64,000 nucleotides of DNA from Comamonadaceae bacterium CG12_big_fil_rev_8_21_14_0_65_59_15 (GCA_002786915.1 PCUV01000077.1:1-64000), one strand, 5' to 3'. Positions 14,820 to 24,436 are shown, numbered from the stretch's first letter. Notes: generated from the sequence alone by a model not told the origin. Made by a program: numbers and translations.

Positions 14820-16553
14820 TCAGCCATGCGCGCCACGCACCTTGGCGTACGCTTGCAACAATTTGTGGTGCATCTCGCAACCGTCCAGCGCCAGGCCCGG
14901 CGCACTCAGGCCCATAAAGCGGTCTTCCTGCATGATGAGCGCGTGTGCCTGCGCCAGCGAGCCGGAACCATAAAGCAGCGCCAAAGCGTCCAGATACGGC
15001 GCGCTGTCGCCCATGTCCGACAGTTGAATCAGGTTGCGGATGCAGGCATAGACCTGGCGGCGCTGCGGGTTGATCTGGTCAAAGTTCAAAATCCAGTCGC
15101 AGCCTTCCAGCGTAGCGGCTTCGTCGCCAATGGCCAGCGCCAGCAGGGTTTTGAGTTCGCCCACACGCAGGTCAGACCAGAACGAACCCGCATCGGCCGC
15201 CAGGCCAATCAACCCCGCTACCGGGCGATGGTCGGCCAGGCTCGATTCATTGAGCGTGTCGAGCAAATCAGCGCATTCCTCGTCGTCCAGATCGGACAGG
15301 TTCAGAATGGCTTCACGCATCGGGTTGGCGATGCTGTTGTTTTCAAACTCCAGGTCGTCGATGGGGTAAATCTCGGACAGGCCCGGCACCAGAATGCGAC
15401 AGGCGACCACCCCCAGATGGGTGAATTCGGCCACATAAATGTCGTGGCCGTCGGCGTGCAGGCGCTGCACACACCAGGCGTCGTCTTCAGCCGTGGTGCC
15501 GTTGCTGAAATTCCAATCAACAAAGTCAAAGTCGGGCGTGTCGCCCAGAAACTTCCAGTGAATGACGCCGCTGGAATCGACAAAATGAATCTCGATGTTG
15601 GTCGAACTGGCGGTCTCTTCCAGATCAAAGACCGGCGCCGGAAAGCCCGAGAGCGCATCCAACGCCCGGCCCTGCAACAGCTCGGTCAGCGCGCGCTCCA
15701 GCGCCACTTCAAAGCGCGGATGCGCGCCAAAGCTGGCGTAGCAGCCCTGATCCGCCGGGTTCAACAGGGTCACGTTCATCACCGGATATTGGCCACCGAG
15801 CGACGCGTCCTTCACCAGAATGCCAAAACCTGCTTCGCGCAAAGCGGCGATCCCCCTGGCGATGCGCGGGTAGCGTGCGATCACTGTTTCAGGCACATCA
15901 GGCAGGCACAGGCCCTGGCTGATGATGCGCGCCTTGATGGCACGCTCAAAAATCTCGGACAAGGCCTGCGCGCGCGCCTCGTGCGCCGTGTTGCCCGCTG
16001 ACATGCCATTGCTCACGTACAGGTTACCGATGATGTTCACCGGAAAGTACACGGTGGCGCCGTCACGCTGGCGCACATACGGGATGGCGCAAATGCCGCG
16101 CTCGTCATTGCCAGAATTAAAGTCCACCAGGCTGCTGGCCTCGACATTGCCTTGCGGGTTGTAGAGCTGCTGCAAATCTGGCGTGAGCAGGCCGACCGGC
16201 CAGGTGCCGTCCTCGGGCAGGTCAAACCAGCGCTCTTGCGGGTAATGCACAAACCTGGCGCTGGCCAGTTCCGGCCCCAGGTAGTAGTGCGTCCAGAAAT
16301 AGTTATTCGACAAACGCTCACAAAACTCGCCCAACGCGCTGGCCAGGCACGCCAGCCGCGTGGCACCCTTGCCGTTGGTAAACAGCAGCGGGCAATCCCG
16401 GTCACGAATGTGCACCGACCAAATGCCATCGACCGGGTTAAGCCAACTGCGTTCTTCAATGTGAAAGCCCAATGCTTGCAGTTTGCCTTGCAGCGTCTGG
16501 ATCGTGGATTCGAGTGCGGCGTCTTTGCCGGGGATAAAGGTGGTGGTGTGCAT
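14820..16553 (-). CDS. ycaO: YcaO-type S12 methylthiotransferase accessory protein
   Basis: From ATG 16553 the protein has 577 residues, close to the 586 of E. coli YcaO, and starts THTTFIPGKDAALE-like: the visible N-terminus is HTTTFIPGKDAALESTI, followed by SVHIRD and FTNGKGATRLACLASALGE, all landmarks of full-length YcaO. YcaO uses ATP and assists beta-methylthiolation of ribosomal protein S12 by RimO; the domain is the same as in azoline cyclodehydratases. The C-terminal tetratricopeptide-like region is present. The frame is open upstream to 16793, but family alignment supports the later start. Another possible start is 16565. Confidence 0.88.
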   Translation of the reverse strand: MHTTTFIPGKDAALESTIQTLQGKLQALGFHIEERSWLNPVDGIWSVHIRDRDCPLLFTNGKGATRLACLASALGEFCERLSNNYFWTHYYLGPELASARFVHYPQERWFDLPEDGTWPVGLLTPDLQQLYNPQGNVEASSLVDFNSGNDERGICAIPYVRQRDGATVYFPVNIIGNLYVSNGMSAGNTAHEARAQALSEIFERAIKARIISQGLCLPDVPETVIARYPRIARGIAALREAGFGILVKDASLGGQYPVMNVTLLNPADQGCYASFGAHPRFEVALERALTELLQGRALDALSGFPAPVFDLEETASSTNIEIHFVDSSGVIHWKFLGDTPDFDFVDWNFSNGTTAEDDAWCVQRLHADGHDIYVAEFTHLGVVACRILVPGLSEIYPIDDLEFENNSIANPMREAILNLSDLDDEECADLLDTLNESSLADHRPVAGLIGLAADAGSFWSDLRVGELKTLLALAIGDEAATLEGCDWILNFDQINPQRRQVYACIRNLIQLSDMGDSAPYLDALALLYGSGSLAQAHALIMQEDRFMGLSAPGLALDGCEMHHKLLQAYAKVRGAHG

Positions 16554-16650
16554 GGTGGGCAGCATAACAGTTGGCGCTGCCGCAGCGGCGAACCCGTCAG
16601 ACTTGAGGATACCTTCAAGCCGCAAGCGCCAAAAAAATCGGCTTGGCTGA

Positions 16651-17595
16651 CTATTCGCTGCAAACCTGGTTACGCCCTGCATTTTTGGCGCGATACAGCG
16701 CATCGTCGGCGCGCTTGACAAACGCATCTGATGGCTCATTCGGCCGATATTCTGCAACCCCAAAGCAGCAGGTCTTGCGTCCAACCACGGCAAAATCCGT
16801 CGCGCCGATGCTGCGGCGGATATTCTCGGCCACGCCGCAGGCCGCTGCCAGATGGGTGGCCGGGCACAGAATCATGAACTCTTCACCGCCCCAGCGCGCC
16901 ACCGTATCGACCCGGCGCACGCCCTGGCGCAACAGGTGCGCGACGGCCACCAGCAGATCGTCCCCCACCTGATGCCCATGCGTGTCATTGACGCTCTTGA
17001 AGTGATCAATATCGGCCATCATCAGCGACAAGGGCAGCGCCGTGCGCACCGCACGCTCACATTCGCAGGCCAGCATTTCGTCAAACTTTCGTCGGTTGAA
17101 CAAGCCCGTCAACCGGTCGGTCACCGACAAATCTTCGAGTTGCTGGTTCTTGAGCGCCAGTTCGGCGTGCGCTTCGGCCAGGCTATTCTGCATTTGCTTG
17201 ACCGCGCTGATGTCGCTGGCAATGGAATACATCACGGTGCGACCGTCCGACAGGAGCAGCGTGCCTTCCTGGAGCTGGAACCAGGCGTCGGCCGCCTCAT
17301 TGAAACGCTCATAGGTCAGGCGCACACCATTGGCGCAGCCAGCCGGGTCGAGTAACTCGGCCATCTTGCAGTCAATACAAGGCCGACTCTGCTGGTAGAT
17401 CAATTCATGGCACTTGCCCAGCTTGCCAGCCACGGCGGCATCCCGGGACTCGGGTAGGTGGTTGCTATAAACCAGATCGTAGGAGCTGACATCGACCACA
17501 TAAACCGTGAACTGGGTCAGATCAAGAATGTCCCACATCGTCAGCACCGCTGGCACGCGGGTGCGACGTGGGACTTTATTTGCACCGGCTTTCAC
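16651..17595 (-). CDS. PAS-GGDEF diguanylate cyclase
   Basis: Residues about 25-140 form a PAS-like sensor with a Cys-rich stretch (KCHELIYQQSRPCIDCK) of the type that may bind a metal or cofactor. A short coiled coil follows and then the GGDEF domain with the active motif RWGGEEF. An RxxD inhibitory site (RRVD) lies five residues before it, so product feedback is likely. It makes c-di-GMP from two GTP. Its start overlaps the stop of the CheY-like gene by 4 nt (ATGA), so it is the last gene of a four-gene signalling operon. Confidence 0.85.
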   Translation of the reverse strand: MKAGANKVPRRTRVPAVLTMWDILDLTQFTVYVVDVSSYDLVYSNHLPESRDAAVAGKLGKCHELIYQQSRPCIDCKMAELLDPAGCANGVRLTYERFNEAADAWFQLQEGTLLLSDGRTVMYSIASDISAVKQMQNSLAEAHAELALKNQQLEDLSVTDRLTGLFNRRKFDEMLACECERAVRTALPLSLMMADIDHFKSVNDTHGHQVGDDLLVAVAHLLRQGVRRVDTVARWGGEEFMILCPATHLAAACGVAENIRRSIGATDFAVVGRKTCCFGVAEYRPNEPSDAFVKRADDALYRAKNAGRNQVCSE

Positions 17596-18029
17596 GCCGC
17601 GTCACCCTGCGCCTCTGATTGCTTGGCCTCGATCACTTGCTGCAGTTTGTCGGGCTGGATATGGCGTTTGACCGCAGTTTCGATGACTTCTTTGAGCTTG
17701 TCTTCATGGAACGGCTTAAGCACATAGCCCTTGGCCCCTGCCTTGAGGGCGTCGAGCACCATTTTTTCCTGACCATGAGAGGTCACCATGATGATCAGCG
17801 CGTCGGGAAACTTCTGTCGGATGCGGCGCGTCGCCTCAATCCCATCCATGTCCGGCATGGTGATGTCCATCGTCACCAGATCGGGCTTGTAGGTTTCATA
17901 CGCCGTTAGCGCCTCCAGACCGGTAGCGGCCGTTCGCACCACCTGGTGGCCCAGGGTTGTGAGCATACTGGAGAGCTTTTTGACAGTGATGAGTGAATCA
18001 TCAACCACCAGAATTTGAAGGTATGTCAT
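17592..18029 (-). CDS. CheY-like single-domain response regulator
   Basis: The protein has 145 residues with the receiver pattern: acidic pocket VVDDS near residue 9, phosphoacceptor Asp in TMDITMPDMDG near 54, Thr/Ser in VTSHGQ and Lys in LKPFHEDKL. It has no output domain. It lies between the CheX-like phosphatase gene and the diguanylate cyclase gene, 7 bp after the former, so it probably relays phosphate from the upstream kinase. The tail is short and charged. Confidence 0.88.
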   Translation of the reverse strand: MTYLQILVVDDSLITVKKLSSMLTTLGHQVVRTAATGLEALTAYETYKPDLVTMDITMPDMDGIEATRRIRQKFPDALIIMVTSHGQEKMVLDALKAGAKGYVLKPFHEDKLKEVIETAVKRHIQPDKLQQVIEAKQSEAQGDAA

Positions 18030-18036
18030 AGCCAGC

Positions 18037-18555
18037 TCATTTCACGTAATTGAGGTCGCGGTCAAACAATTCGCCCGGCCCGACCAGGTTGATGTCCATG
18101 CTGCCCACTGGTGAACTCAGGCGGCGGCTGATAAATACGGCATTCTTCATGCGGTGAATGTGGCGCGCGCTGTCAATCATCATCGGTGGTGTCAGGGTGA
18201 TAGCCGCGTCACGCTGTTGCAACTCGGCGGTGCAGTTGCCAATGATGGTGTTGACCACCTCGGCGGCCACCGAACTGCGGTAAGTTTCTTCTTCACCCGC
18301 AGGCACATCGATGCCCTCAACCATGCGCGCGTACAGCACGTCCAGCAACTGCGGGTCAAAGCTGAAAGCCACCAACAGGCTCACTGGCCCGCCCACGCCA
18401 ACGATGGCGGTCAGGCCCGCAATGTCAAGCGTGGCCGCGTTGCCGCTGTCCGTGCTGACGTCTGTCACCGCAATATCAAACTCTTCCTGGAAGTAGCTGC
18501 GCGTTCGCTCCAGCGTTGCGGCCACCACCTGCGCTACCCATGGGTTGATAGACAT
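18037..18555 (-). CDS. CheX-like chemotaxis phosphatase family protein
   Basis: I chose ATG 18555, preceded by ATAGGAGACAAC. The protein has 172 residues. The region VAAEVVNTIIGNCTAEL carries the ExxN pattern used by CheX/CheC phosphatases to remove phosphate from CheY, followed by the LTPPMMI strand region of the fold. Chemotaxis CheX proteins dimerise and bind CheY-P. Here the partner is probably the CheY-like protein encoded next. The next gene upstream ends 8 bp before this start. Confidence 0.7.
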   Translation of the reverse strand: MSINPWVAQVVAATLERTRSYFQEEFDIAVTDVSTDSGNAATLDIAGLTAIVGVGGPVSLLVAFSFDPQLLDVLYARMVEGIDVPAGEEETYRSSVAAEVVNTIIGNCTAELQQRDAAITLTPPMMIDSARHIHRMKNAVFISRRLSSPVGSMDINLVGPGELFDRDLNYVK

Positions 18556-18563
18556 GTTGTCTC

Positions 18564-20900
18564 CTATGCGCCAAATATATCGCACGGCAGGGGCAAGGTA
18601 AACACAAATTGCGTGCCCTGCCCGCGCGCTGATTGCACCCGCACGTCGCCGCCGAGCTTGCGCGCCTGGCTTCGCACCTCTGCCAGTCCAACGCCGCGCC
18701 CGGCAAGGTCAGAGGCTTCCTGGAGCGTGCTGACATTGTCCAGAAAAATCAGCTCCATCACCTGTTCTTCGCTCAGCGCCGCTACCGCCTGTGACGCAAG
18801 CAGGCCCATGCCAACGGCGCGCTGTCGCAGCGCGGCCAGGTCAATGCCGACACCGTCGTCAGCAATACTGAGCTGAAGCTGCGTGCCGCTGACCTGAACA
18901 CTGCAAGTAATACTGCCAAGCTCTGACTTGCCGCTGTCCAGGCGCGTATTCGGGTCTTCAATGCCATGCACCACCGCGTTACGAAAGACATGCGTGAGCG
19001 AACGCAAAAAAGGGCGCCAATGTTGCGGGTCAATCCAGACCGCTTCGCCGCCCCGCACCACCAGCGGCGCGACTTCTTTTTCCAGTCGCGCCGCAGCCTG
19101 CTGGATCAGCCGCTCAAAGCTGCCCAGCGCCTGGCTGAACGACATCTTGTGCAGTTGTTCCAGCGCCAGCAGCAACTTGCGGATCGACGCCAGCGTGACG
19201 TCGATCGGCTCGCCATGCAACAGTTGACTGGCGAGTTGTTGTAACTGCCGTGTCTGCTCGCCTGTGATCAGAATGCGTTCACCACAGGCCAAAAAGTCAT
19301 CCCCCAGCGCCTCGCGCAGCGGCCTCAGGTCGGCTTCCAGCAACTCTGTCATCGGCACCGCTTGCAGTGCCTCGGCAAGGGCTTGCTGCGTCACCTGCGC
19401 TCCAAGCTGGCGCAGTTCTTCCAGCCGCCCCTCAAGCGCATGCAGTGCCTGCGGCGTCTGGCCAAAACTGTACTGATTCAGCAGCCCCTTGAAGGTATGC
19501 ACCTGGCGATAGAGTTCACGCGCCATGCGCGCGGGTTGCGCCCCCGAACGCAGCAGCGTAGCGAGTCCGACGCTGGCAAACTCACGAAACGTCTGGATCG
19601 TGTCAAAAAAGTCGCGGCTGTCGGTAATGGCGGCAACGATCATCTCCAACCGCTGGCGCTCGCTCTGCACCTTTTGCTCCAATAGGCGTTCACCGGTGAC
19701 ATCCGTCAACACCACCATGACGCGCTGCTTTTCAAGCAATTTGTACTCGGCACGCAGCAGCAGCTCACCGCAACGAAACTCTACGGGCAGCAGTGACAGC
19801 ATGGCCACGCACTGCCACGGATCGGGTTCATTGAGGACGGCGGCAACGGTTTCACGCAGCAGTTCAGCCTTGACCCGGTCCGCGCCAAACAGCACCTGCG
19901 CCGCGTCGCGCCCAGCTGGGTGCAGGCCCAGCATGGTGCTACAAGCGCGACTGCATTCCGCTTCCACCTGTAGATCGACGCCAAACGATAGGAAACCCTG
20001 GCCCGAGTGATCAAGCAAACTGGTCACCTGCTCGCGGCGCGCTTCGGCCAACTCCTTGGCGCGCAGCAATTCGGCTTCAATGCGCTTGCGCTCGGTCACG
20101 TCGATATAGATCGAGACAAAGCCACCGCTCGGGATCGGGCTGCCGCGCACTTCCAGCCAGCGCCCGTCGGGGCGTAAACGCTCGAACCGATGCGCCTGAA
20201 AATTGCGCGCCCGCTCCACCGCCGTGCGCACCTGTTGCTCGGGGTCGCCCGGGCCGTATTCACCGCGATTGACGTTAAAACGCACCAGCTCTTCAAAGTC
20301 CACCCAACCCTTGGCAAACAGTTCCGGCGGAAAACCCAGCAGCGTCATGAGCTGGTCGTTGTAGGCAGTAAAGCGCAAATCGGCGTTGCACAGAGAAATA
20401 GCGCCAGGAAAGTTGTCGATGATGGTTTTGACCTCGTCGCGCTGGCGCTTGAGTTGCTCTTCATTTTGCTTTTGTTCGGAGATGTCGGTGTAGGTGGTGA
20501 CAAAGCCGGCAATTTCGCCGCCGGATGTGAAGGGCATCCCCTCCACCAACACGGTGCGCCCGCCGGGCAGTACGCGCTCAAACCGGTGCGCCACAAACTC
20601 GCGTGCGCGCGCCACAATGGCCTGCACCTGTTGTTCGGGGTCACCCGCGCCATAGTCGCCCCGCAGCGCATTGAAACGAATCACGTCTTCAAACCGGACA
20701 CCCTTGCACATAAGACTCTGCGGCAAATCCAGAATCTGGTTGAAACGCCGATTCCACAGGGTCAGCGACAAGGCTTTATCGCAAACGCTGACGCCTTGCG
20801 GCAGCACATCCAGCAAGGCCTGCAGATGGGTGGTGGCCAGCTCATGCGCGCTTTCACCGCGCCGGGATGCCAGGTTGGGTTCAGACTGATGGGTATCCAT
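18564..20900 (-). CDS. PAS-PAS-PAS/Hpt/HATPase hybrid sensor kinase, CheA-like core
   Basis: The protein has 778 residues. Two PAS7-type repeats (residues about 25-150 and 160-290, each with FNALRGDYGxGDPEQQV-like text) and a third PAS-like region are followed by an Hpt-like helix bundle with VHTFKG near residue 468, the form of a phosphorylated His. The ATPase part has N-box HVFRNAVVHGIE near 640, G1 DDGVGID and G2 GRGVGLAEV, as in CheA. No CheW-like coupling domain is seen and there is no membrane segment. ATG 20900 has a ribosome binding site (AAAGGAGCGGT). It is the first gene of the operon with CheX, CheY and GGDEF genes. Confidence 0.85.
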   Translation of the reverse strand: MDTHQSEPNLASRRGESAHELATTHLQALLDVLPQGVSVCDKALSLTLWNRRFNQILDLPQSLMCKGVRFEDVIRFNALRGDYGAGDPEQQVQAIVARAREFVAHRFERVLPGGRTVLVEGMPFTSGGEIAGFVTTYTDISEQKQNEEQLKRQRDEVKTIIDNFPGAISLCNADLRFTAYNDQLMTLLGFPPELFAKGWVDFEELVRFNVNRGEYGPGDPEQQVRTAVERARNFQAHRFERLRPDGRWLEVRGSPIPSGGFVSIYIDVTERKRIEAELLRAKELAEARREQVTSLLDHSGQGFLSFGVDLQVEAECSRACSTMLGLHPAGRDAAQVLFGADRVKAELLRETVAAVLNEPDPWQCVAMLSLLPVEFRCGELLLRAEYKLLEKQRVMVVLTDVTGERLLEQKVQSERQRLEMIVAAITDSRDFFDTIQTFREFASVGLATLLRSGAQPARMARELYRQVHTFKGLLNQYSFGQTPQALHALEGRLEELRQLGAQVTQQALAEALQAVPMTELLEADLRPLREALGDDFLACGERILITGEQTRQLQQLASQLLHGEPIDVTLASIRKLLLALEQLHKMSFSQALGSFERLIQQAAARLEKEVAPLVVRGGEAVWIDPQHWRPFLRSLTHVFRNAVVHGIEDPNTRLDSGKSELGSITCSVQVSGTQLQLSIADDGVGIDLAALRQRAVGMGLLASQAVAALSEEQVMELIFLDNVSTLQEASDLAGRGVGLAEVRSQARKLGGDVRVQSARGQGTQFVFTLPLPCDIFGA

Positions 20901-21403
20901 ACCGCTCCTTTGATCGTCATTACCGCTACCGTTGTCTCACGGCCTGGCTACTCCAGGGAAGGCCAGCGGCAGACACCGTCCCAATGTAGATACTTCACTG
21001 GAAAATACTGACAACCGTCAATGGCCATCCAGGGCACTGATTTTGATCGCTCTGGCACAGAAAAACACAACGTCAGTTGAAAAACTTTATCGCGAACTCA
21101 CAGCGCAATTTCGCGTGCCACTCCGCCCAGCGCGGTGGCTGGCTTTGGCGGCCGACGATTTGGCTTCGCCGAAACTCCGTTTTCGGGTACCCCCGTATGA
21201 GGAGGCCGCCAAAGACTGCCGCCGCGCGGGTTCAAGGTGACACGGTCACGACAAAGCCAGTAAACCATACCAAGTTCATCTTTTCATCGGCTAGAGCCCT
21301 TGCCCTAGCTCAGACCAGTCCGAATCCGCCACCAGCGTCCTAAACTGCGCGCCTTGCGCAAATACGAAGCAACAAAACACACCACAACATACCGAGGACG
21401 ACC
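20901..21403. other. 500-bp intergenic region with an inverted repeat
   Basis: It lies between two divergent transcription units. The only structure seen is an 11-bp inverted repeat, CTTTGGCGGCC at 21143-21153 and GGCCGCCAAAG at 21204-21214, 50 bp apart. Short frames here have no recognisable content. Confidence 0.4.
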
Positions 21404-24331
21404 ATGACCCCCTACCCGCACCTGCTGACCCCCCTGAACCTGGGCTTTACCACCTTGCCTAACCGCGTCATCATGGGCTCGATGCACGTCGGGCTGGAAG
21501 AAGTCAAGGACGGTTTTGCCCGCATGGCGGCGTTTTACGCCGAGCGTGCCAAAGGGGGCGTCGGCCTGATCGTGACCGGCGGCATTGCGCCCAACGACAG
21601 CGGCCGCCCGATGCCCGGCGGTGCCCGCCTGACGACGCCAGCCGAGGCCGACAAACACAAGCCGGTGACCGCCGCCGTGCACCAGGCCGGTGGCAAGATT
21701 GCCATACAAATCCTGCACTTTGGCCGCTACGCCTACCACGAGAACCTGGTGGCTCCCAGCGCGCTCAAAGCCCCGATCAACCCGATGAAGCCGCACGCCT
21801 TAAGCACCGAAGAGGTCTATCAGACGGTGGATGACTTTGTGCGCTGCGCAGCACTCGCCCAAAGCGCGGGCTACGACGGCGTGGAGATCATGGGCTCGGA
21901 GGGCTATTTGCTTAACGAATTCATCGCCGCGCGCACCAACCAGCGCGACGACGAATGGGGTGGCAGCTATCAAAACCGCATCAAGTTCCCGCTGGCCATT
22001 GTGCGCGGCGTGCGCGAAAAAGTTGGCCCCAACTTCATCATCATCTACCGCCTGTCGATGCTTGATCTGGTCGAAGGCGGCAGCACGCAAGACGAAGTGA
22101 TCGAGCTGGCGCAGGCGTTGGAACAAGCCGGTGTGACGATCCTCAACACCGGCATCGGCTGGCACGAGGCGCGCATCCCTACCATTGCCACCAAGGTACC
22201 GCGCGCCGCCTGGGCCTGGGTGACCAAACAACTCAAAGGCAAGGTGGGCGTGCCGCTGGTGGCCACCAACCGCATCAACACGCCCGAGGTAGCCGAACAA
22301 CTGCTGGCTGACGGCTTTTGCGACATGGTGTCGATGGCGCGGCCGTTTCTGGCCGACCCGCTGTTCATGCAGAAAGCCGTTGCGGGCAAGGCGGACGAAA
22401 TAAACACCTGCATCGGCTGCAACCAGGCTTGCCTGGACCACACCTTTGGCGGCAAGACCACCTCGTGCCTGGTGAACCCGCGCGCCTGCCATGAAACCCT
22501 GATCAACCTGGCACCCGCCGCCCGTCGCGAAAAGATCGCGGTGGTCGGCGCGGGACCTGCCGGTTTGAGTTTTGCCACGGCAGCGGCGCAGTGCGGGCTG
22601 GACGTGACGCTGTTTGACGCCGCGCCAGAGATTGGCGGCCAGTTCAACGTGGCCAAACAAATCCCCGGCAAGGAAGAGTTTTACGAGACCTTGCGCTACT
22701 TTGGCAAGCAGCTTGAGTTGACTGGGGTCACGCTCAAGCTCAACACCCGCGTGAGTGCACCAGACCTGGTGGCGGGCGGCTACAGCCAGGTGGTGCTGGC
22801 TACCGGCGTGACCCCGCGCACGCCGCCGATTGACGGCATTCACCACCCCAAGGTGCTGGGCTACCTGGACGTGCTGCGCGACAAAATGCCGGTTGGCCAG
22901 ACCGTGGCATTGATCGGCGCGGGCGGCATTGGTTTTGACACAGCGGAATACCTGCTGCACGAAGGCACCAGCCCGAGCCAGGATGCGGCCAAGTTCTTTG
23001 CCGAATGGGGCGTGGATACCGGCTACCAAACGCGCGGCGGCTTGACCGCAGCGCACATCGAAGCCAGCCCGCGCAAAGTGTATTTGTTGCAACGCAAGGC
23101 CAGCAAGGTGGGTGACGGCTTGGGCAAGACCACCGGCTGGATTCACCGCACCTCGCTGAAAAACCGCCAAGTCGATATGCTCTCGGGCGTAACCTATCGC
23201 AAGATTGACGACGCGGGTCTGCACATCACCGTCGAAGGCCAAGAGCGCCTGCTGGCGGTGGACAACGTGGTAATCTGCGCCGGCCAGGAGCCGCAGCGCG
23301 AACTGCAAGCCGCGCTGCAAGCGGCGGGTCTGGCCGTGCACCTGATTGGCGGCGCCGACAAGGCCGAAGAACTCGACGCCAAACGCGCCATCAAACAGGG
23401 GCTGGAACTGGCCATTGCGCTGGCAGCTGGCCCTGCACCCACACCCGAAAAGTTACAAACAAAATCGCCTTCTAGCGCTCATCCAGAAAGCGTAAGTAGC
23501 AATCAAACCAATAGCAATTCTGGCTACACCGTGTTGACCGTGAGCCTGGCCGACCACGTCGCCACCATCACGCTAAACCGCCCCGACAAGGCCAACGCCA
23601 TGAACCTGGCGATGTGGCACGAGCTGCGGCAGGCGTTCCAGTGGGTTGACCGCACGCCCGAGGCGCGCGTAGCTGTTTTGCAAGGTGCGGGCAAGCTGTT
23701 CACCAGCGGCATCGACCTGCAAATGATGATGGGCATGGGCGACCAAATCCAGAACGACTGCGAAGCCCGGATGCGCGAAAACCTGCGCGGCTTGATTCTA
23801 GATTTACAAGACACACTCACCGCGCTGGAGCGCTGCCGCAAGCCGGTGCTGGCCGCCATCCACGGCGCGTGCATTGGCGGCGGCATTGACCTGATCTGCT
23901 GCGCCGACATGCGTTACTGTTCAAGTGACGCAACCTTCATCATCAAGGAGATCGACATCGGCATGACCGCCGACGTGGGCACGCTACAGCGCCTACCCCG
24001 TCTGGTCGGCGAAGGCATCACGCGCGAGCTGGCCTATACCGGGCGCAAGTTTGACGCCGCCGAGGCCCTGAGCATGAAACTGGTGAACCGCGTTTTTGAC
24101 TCGCGCGAGGCGCTGGAAGTCGGGGTGCGAGAGATCGCCGCCACCATCGCGGCCAAGTCGCCGCTCTCTATCCGGGGCGTGAAGGAAATGATCACCTATG
24201 CCCGCGACCACTCCGTGGCCGACGGCCTGAACTACGTCGCCACCTGGAACGCCGCCATGCTGCTCTCAGACGACCTGCAAGAAGCCATGATGGCCAACAT
24301 GGGCAAGCGCGCGCCGGTGTTCAAGGATTAA
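21404..24331 (+). CDS. fadH: fused 2,4-dienoyl-CoA reductase / dienoyl-CoA isomerase-like crotonase
   Basis: One 975-residue frame joins two enzymes. Residues 1-675 are FadH-like: an FMN TIM barrel (SMHVGLEE, HFGRYAYHE, EIMGSEGYLLNEF), Fe-S cysteines in CIGCNQACLDHTFGGKTTSC, an FAD motif VVGAGPAG and a nucleotide motif LIGAGGIGFD. Residues about 707-975 are a crotonase with HGACIGGGID and KEIDIGMTADVGTLQRLP, which fits delta3,5-delta2,4-dienoyl-CoA isomerases better than hydratases. The linker (about 676-706) contains a translated copy of a dispersed repeat. Both enzymes act on double bonds in unsaturated fatty acids, so fusion makes sense for channelling. Confidence 0.9.
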   Translation: MTPYPHLLTPLNLGFTTLPNRVIMGSMHVGLEEVKDGFARMAAFYAERAKGGVGLIVTGGIAPNDSGRPMPGGARLTTPAEADKHKPVTAAVHQAGGKIAIQILHFGRYAYHENLVAPSALKAPINPMKPHALSTEEVYQTVDDFVRCAALAQSAGYDGVEIMGSEGYLLNEFIAARTNQRDDEWGGSYQNRIKFPLAIVRGVREKVGPNFIIIYRLSMLDLVEGGSTQDEVIELAQALEQAGVTILNTGIGWHEARIPTIATKVPRAAWAWVTKQLKGKVGVPLVATNRINTPEVAEQLLADGFCDMVSMARPFLADPLFMQKAVAGKADEINTCIGCNQACLDHTFGGKTTSCLVNPRACHETLINLAPAARREKIAVVGAGPAGLSFATAAAQCGLDVTLFDAAPEIGGQFNVAKQIPGKEEFYETLRYFGKQLELTGVTLKLNTRVSAPDLVAGGYSQVVLATGVTPRTPPIDGIHHPKVLGYLDVLRDKMPVGQTVALIGAGGIGFDTAEYLLHEGTSPSQDAAKFFAEWGVDTGYQTRGGLTAAHIEASPRKVYLLQRKASKVGDGLGKTTGWIHRTSLKNRQVDMLSGVTYRKIDDAGLHITVEGQERLLAVDNVVICAGQEPQRELQAALQAAGLAVHLIGGADKAEELDAKRAIKQGLELAIALAAGPAPTPEKLQTKSPSSAHPESVSSNQTNSNSGYTVLTVSLADHVATITLNRPDKANAMNLAMWHELRQAFQWVDRTPEARVAVLQGAGKLFTSGIDLQMMMGMGDQIQNDCEARMRENLRGLILDLQDTLTALERCRKPVLAAIHGACIGGGIDLICCADMRYCSSDATFIIKEIDIGMTADVGTLQRLPRLVGEGITRELAYTGRKFDAAEALSMKLVNRVFDSREALEVGVREIAATIAAKSPLSIRGVKEMITYARDHSVADGLNYVATWNAAMLLSDDLQEAMMANMGKRAPVFKD
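23467..23500 (-). repeat. dispersed ~36-bp repeat, copy 1 (in coding linker)
   Basis: The minus strand reads GCTACTTACGCTTTCTGGAT then GAGCGCTAGAAGGC, matching copies at 31231 and 38717. It is translated within the linker of the fused dienoyl-CoA enzyme. Confidence 0.75.
24295..24324 (+). repeat. 30-bp direct repeat flanking the AbiEii-like cassette, left
   Basis: CAACATGGGCAAGCGCGCGC and the next 10 bases recur at 25441-25470 with one mismatch. The left copy is the coding 3' end of the fused dienoyl-CoA gene. Confidence 0.85.
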
Positions 24332-24340
24332 AGTGGCAAA

Positions 24341-24361
24341 CTGCGGGTCACACACCCGCAG
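24341..24361 (+). terminator. hairpin after the fused dienoyl-CoA gene
   Basis: CTGCGGGT, CACAC loop, ACCCGCAG: a perfect 8-bp stem 10 bp after the stop. There is no T-run, so it may not be an intrinsic terminator. Confidence 0.35.
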
Positions 24362-24436
24362 GGAATTGGCTTAGACTTTGGGCGGCCGCCTTGCGGCAGT
24401 CAACACCAACGCCGTGCTTGCTTCACACTTCGCCCC

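Noticed and set aside
20932-21343. Plus-strand frames between the kinase and the fused dienoyl-CoA gene
   Set aside because: They have no ribosome binding site or recognisable content and cover an inverted repeat.
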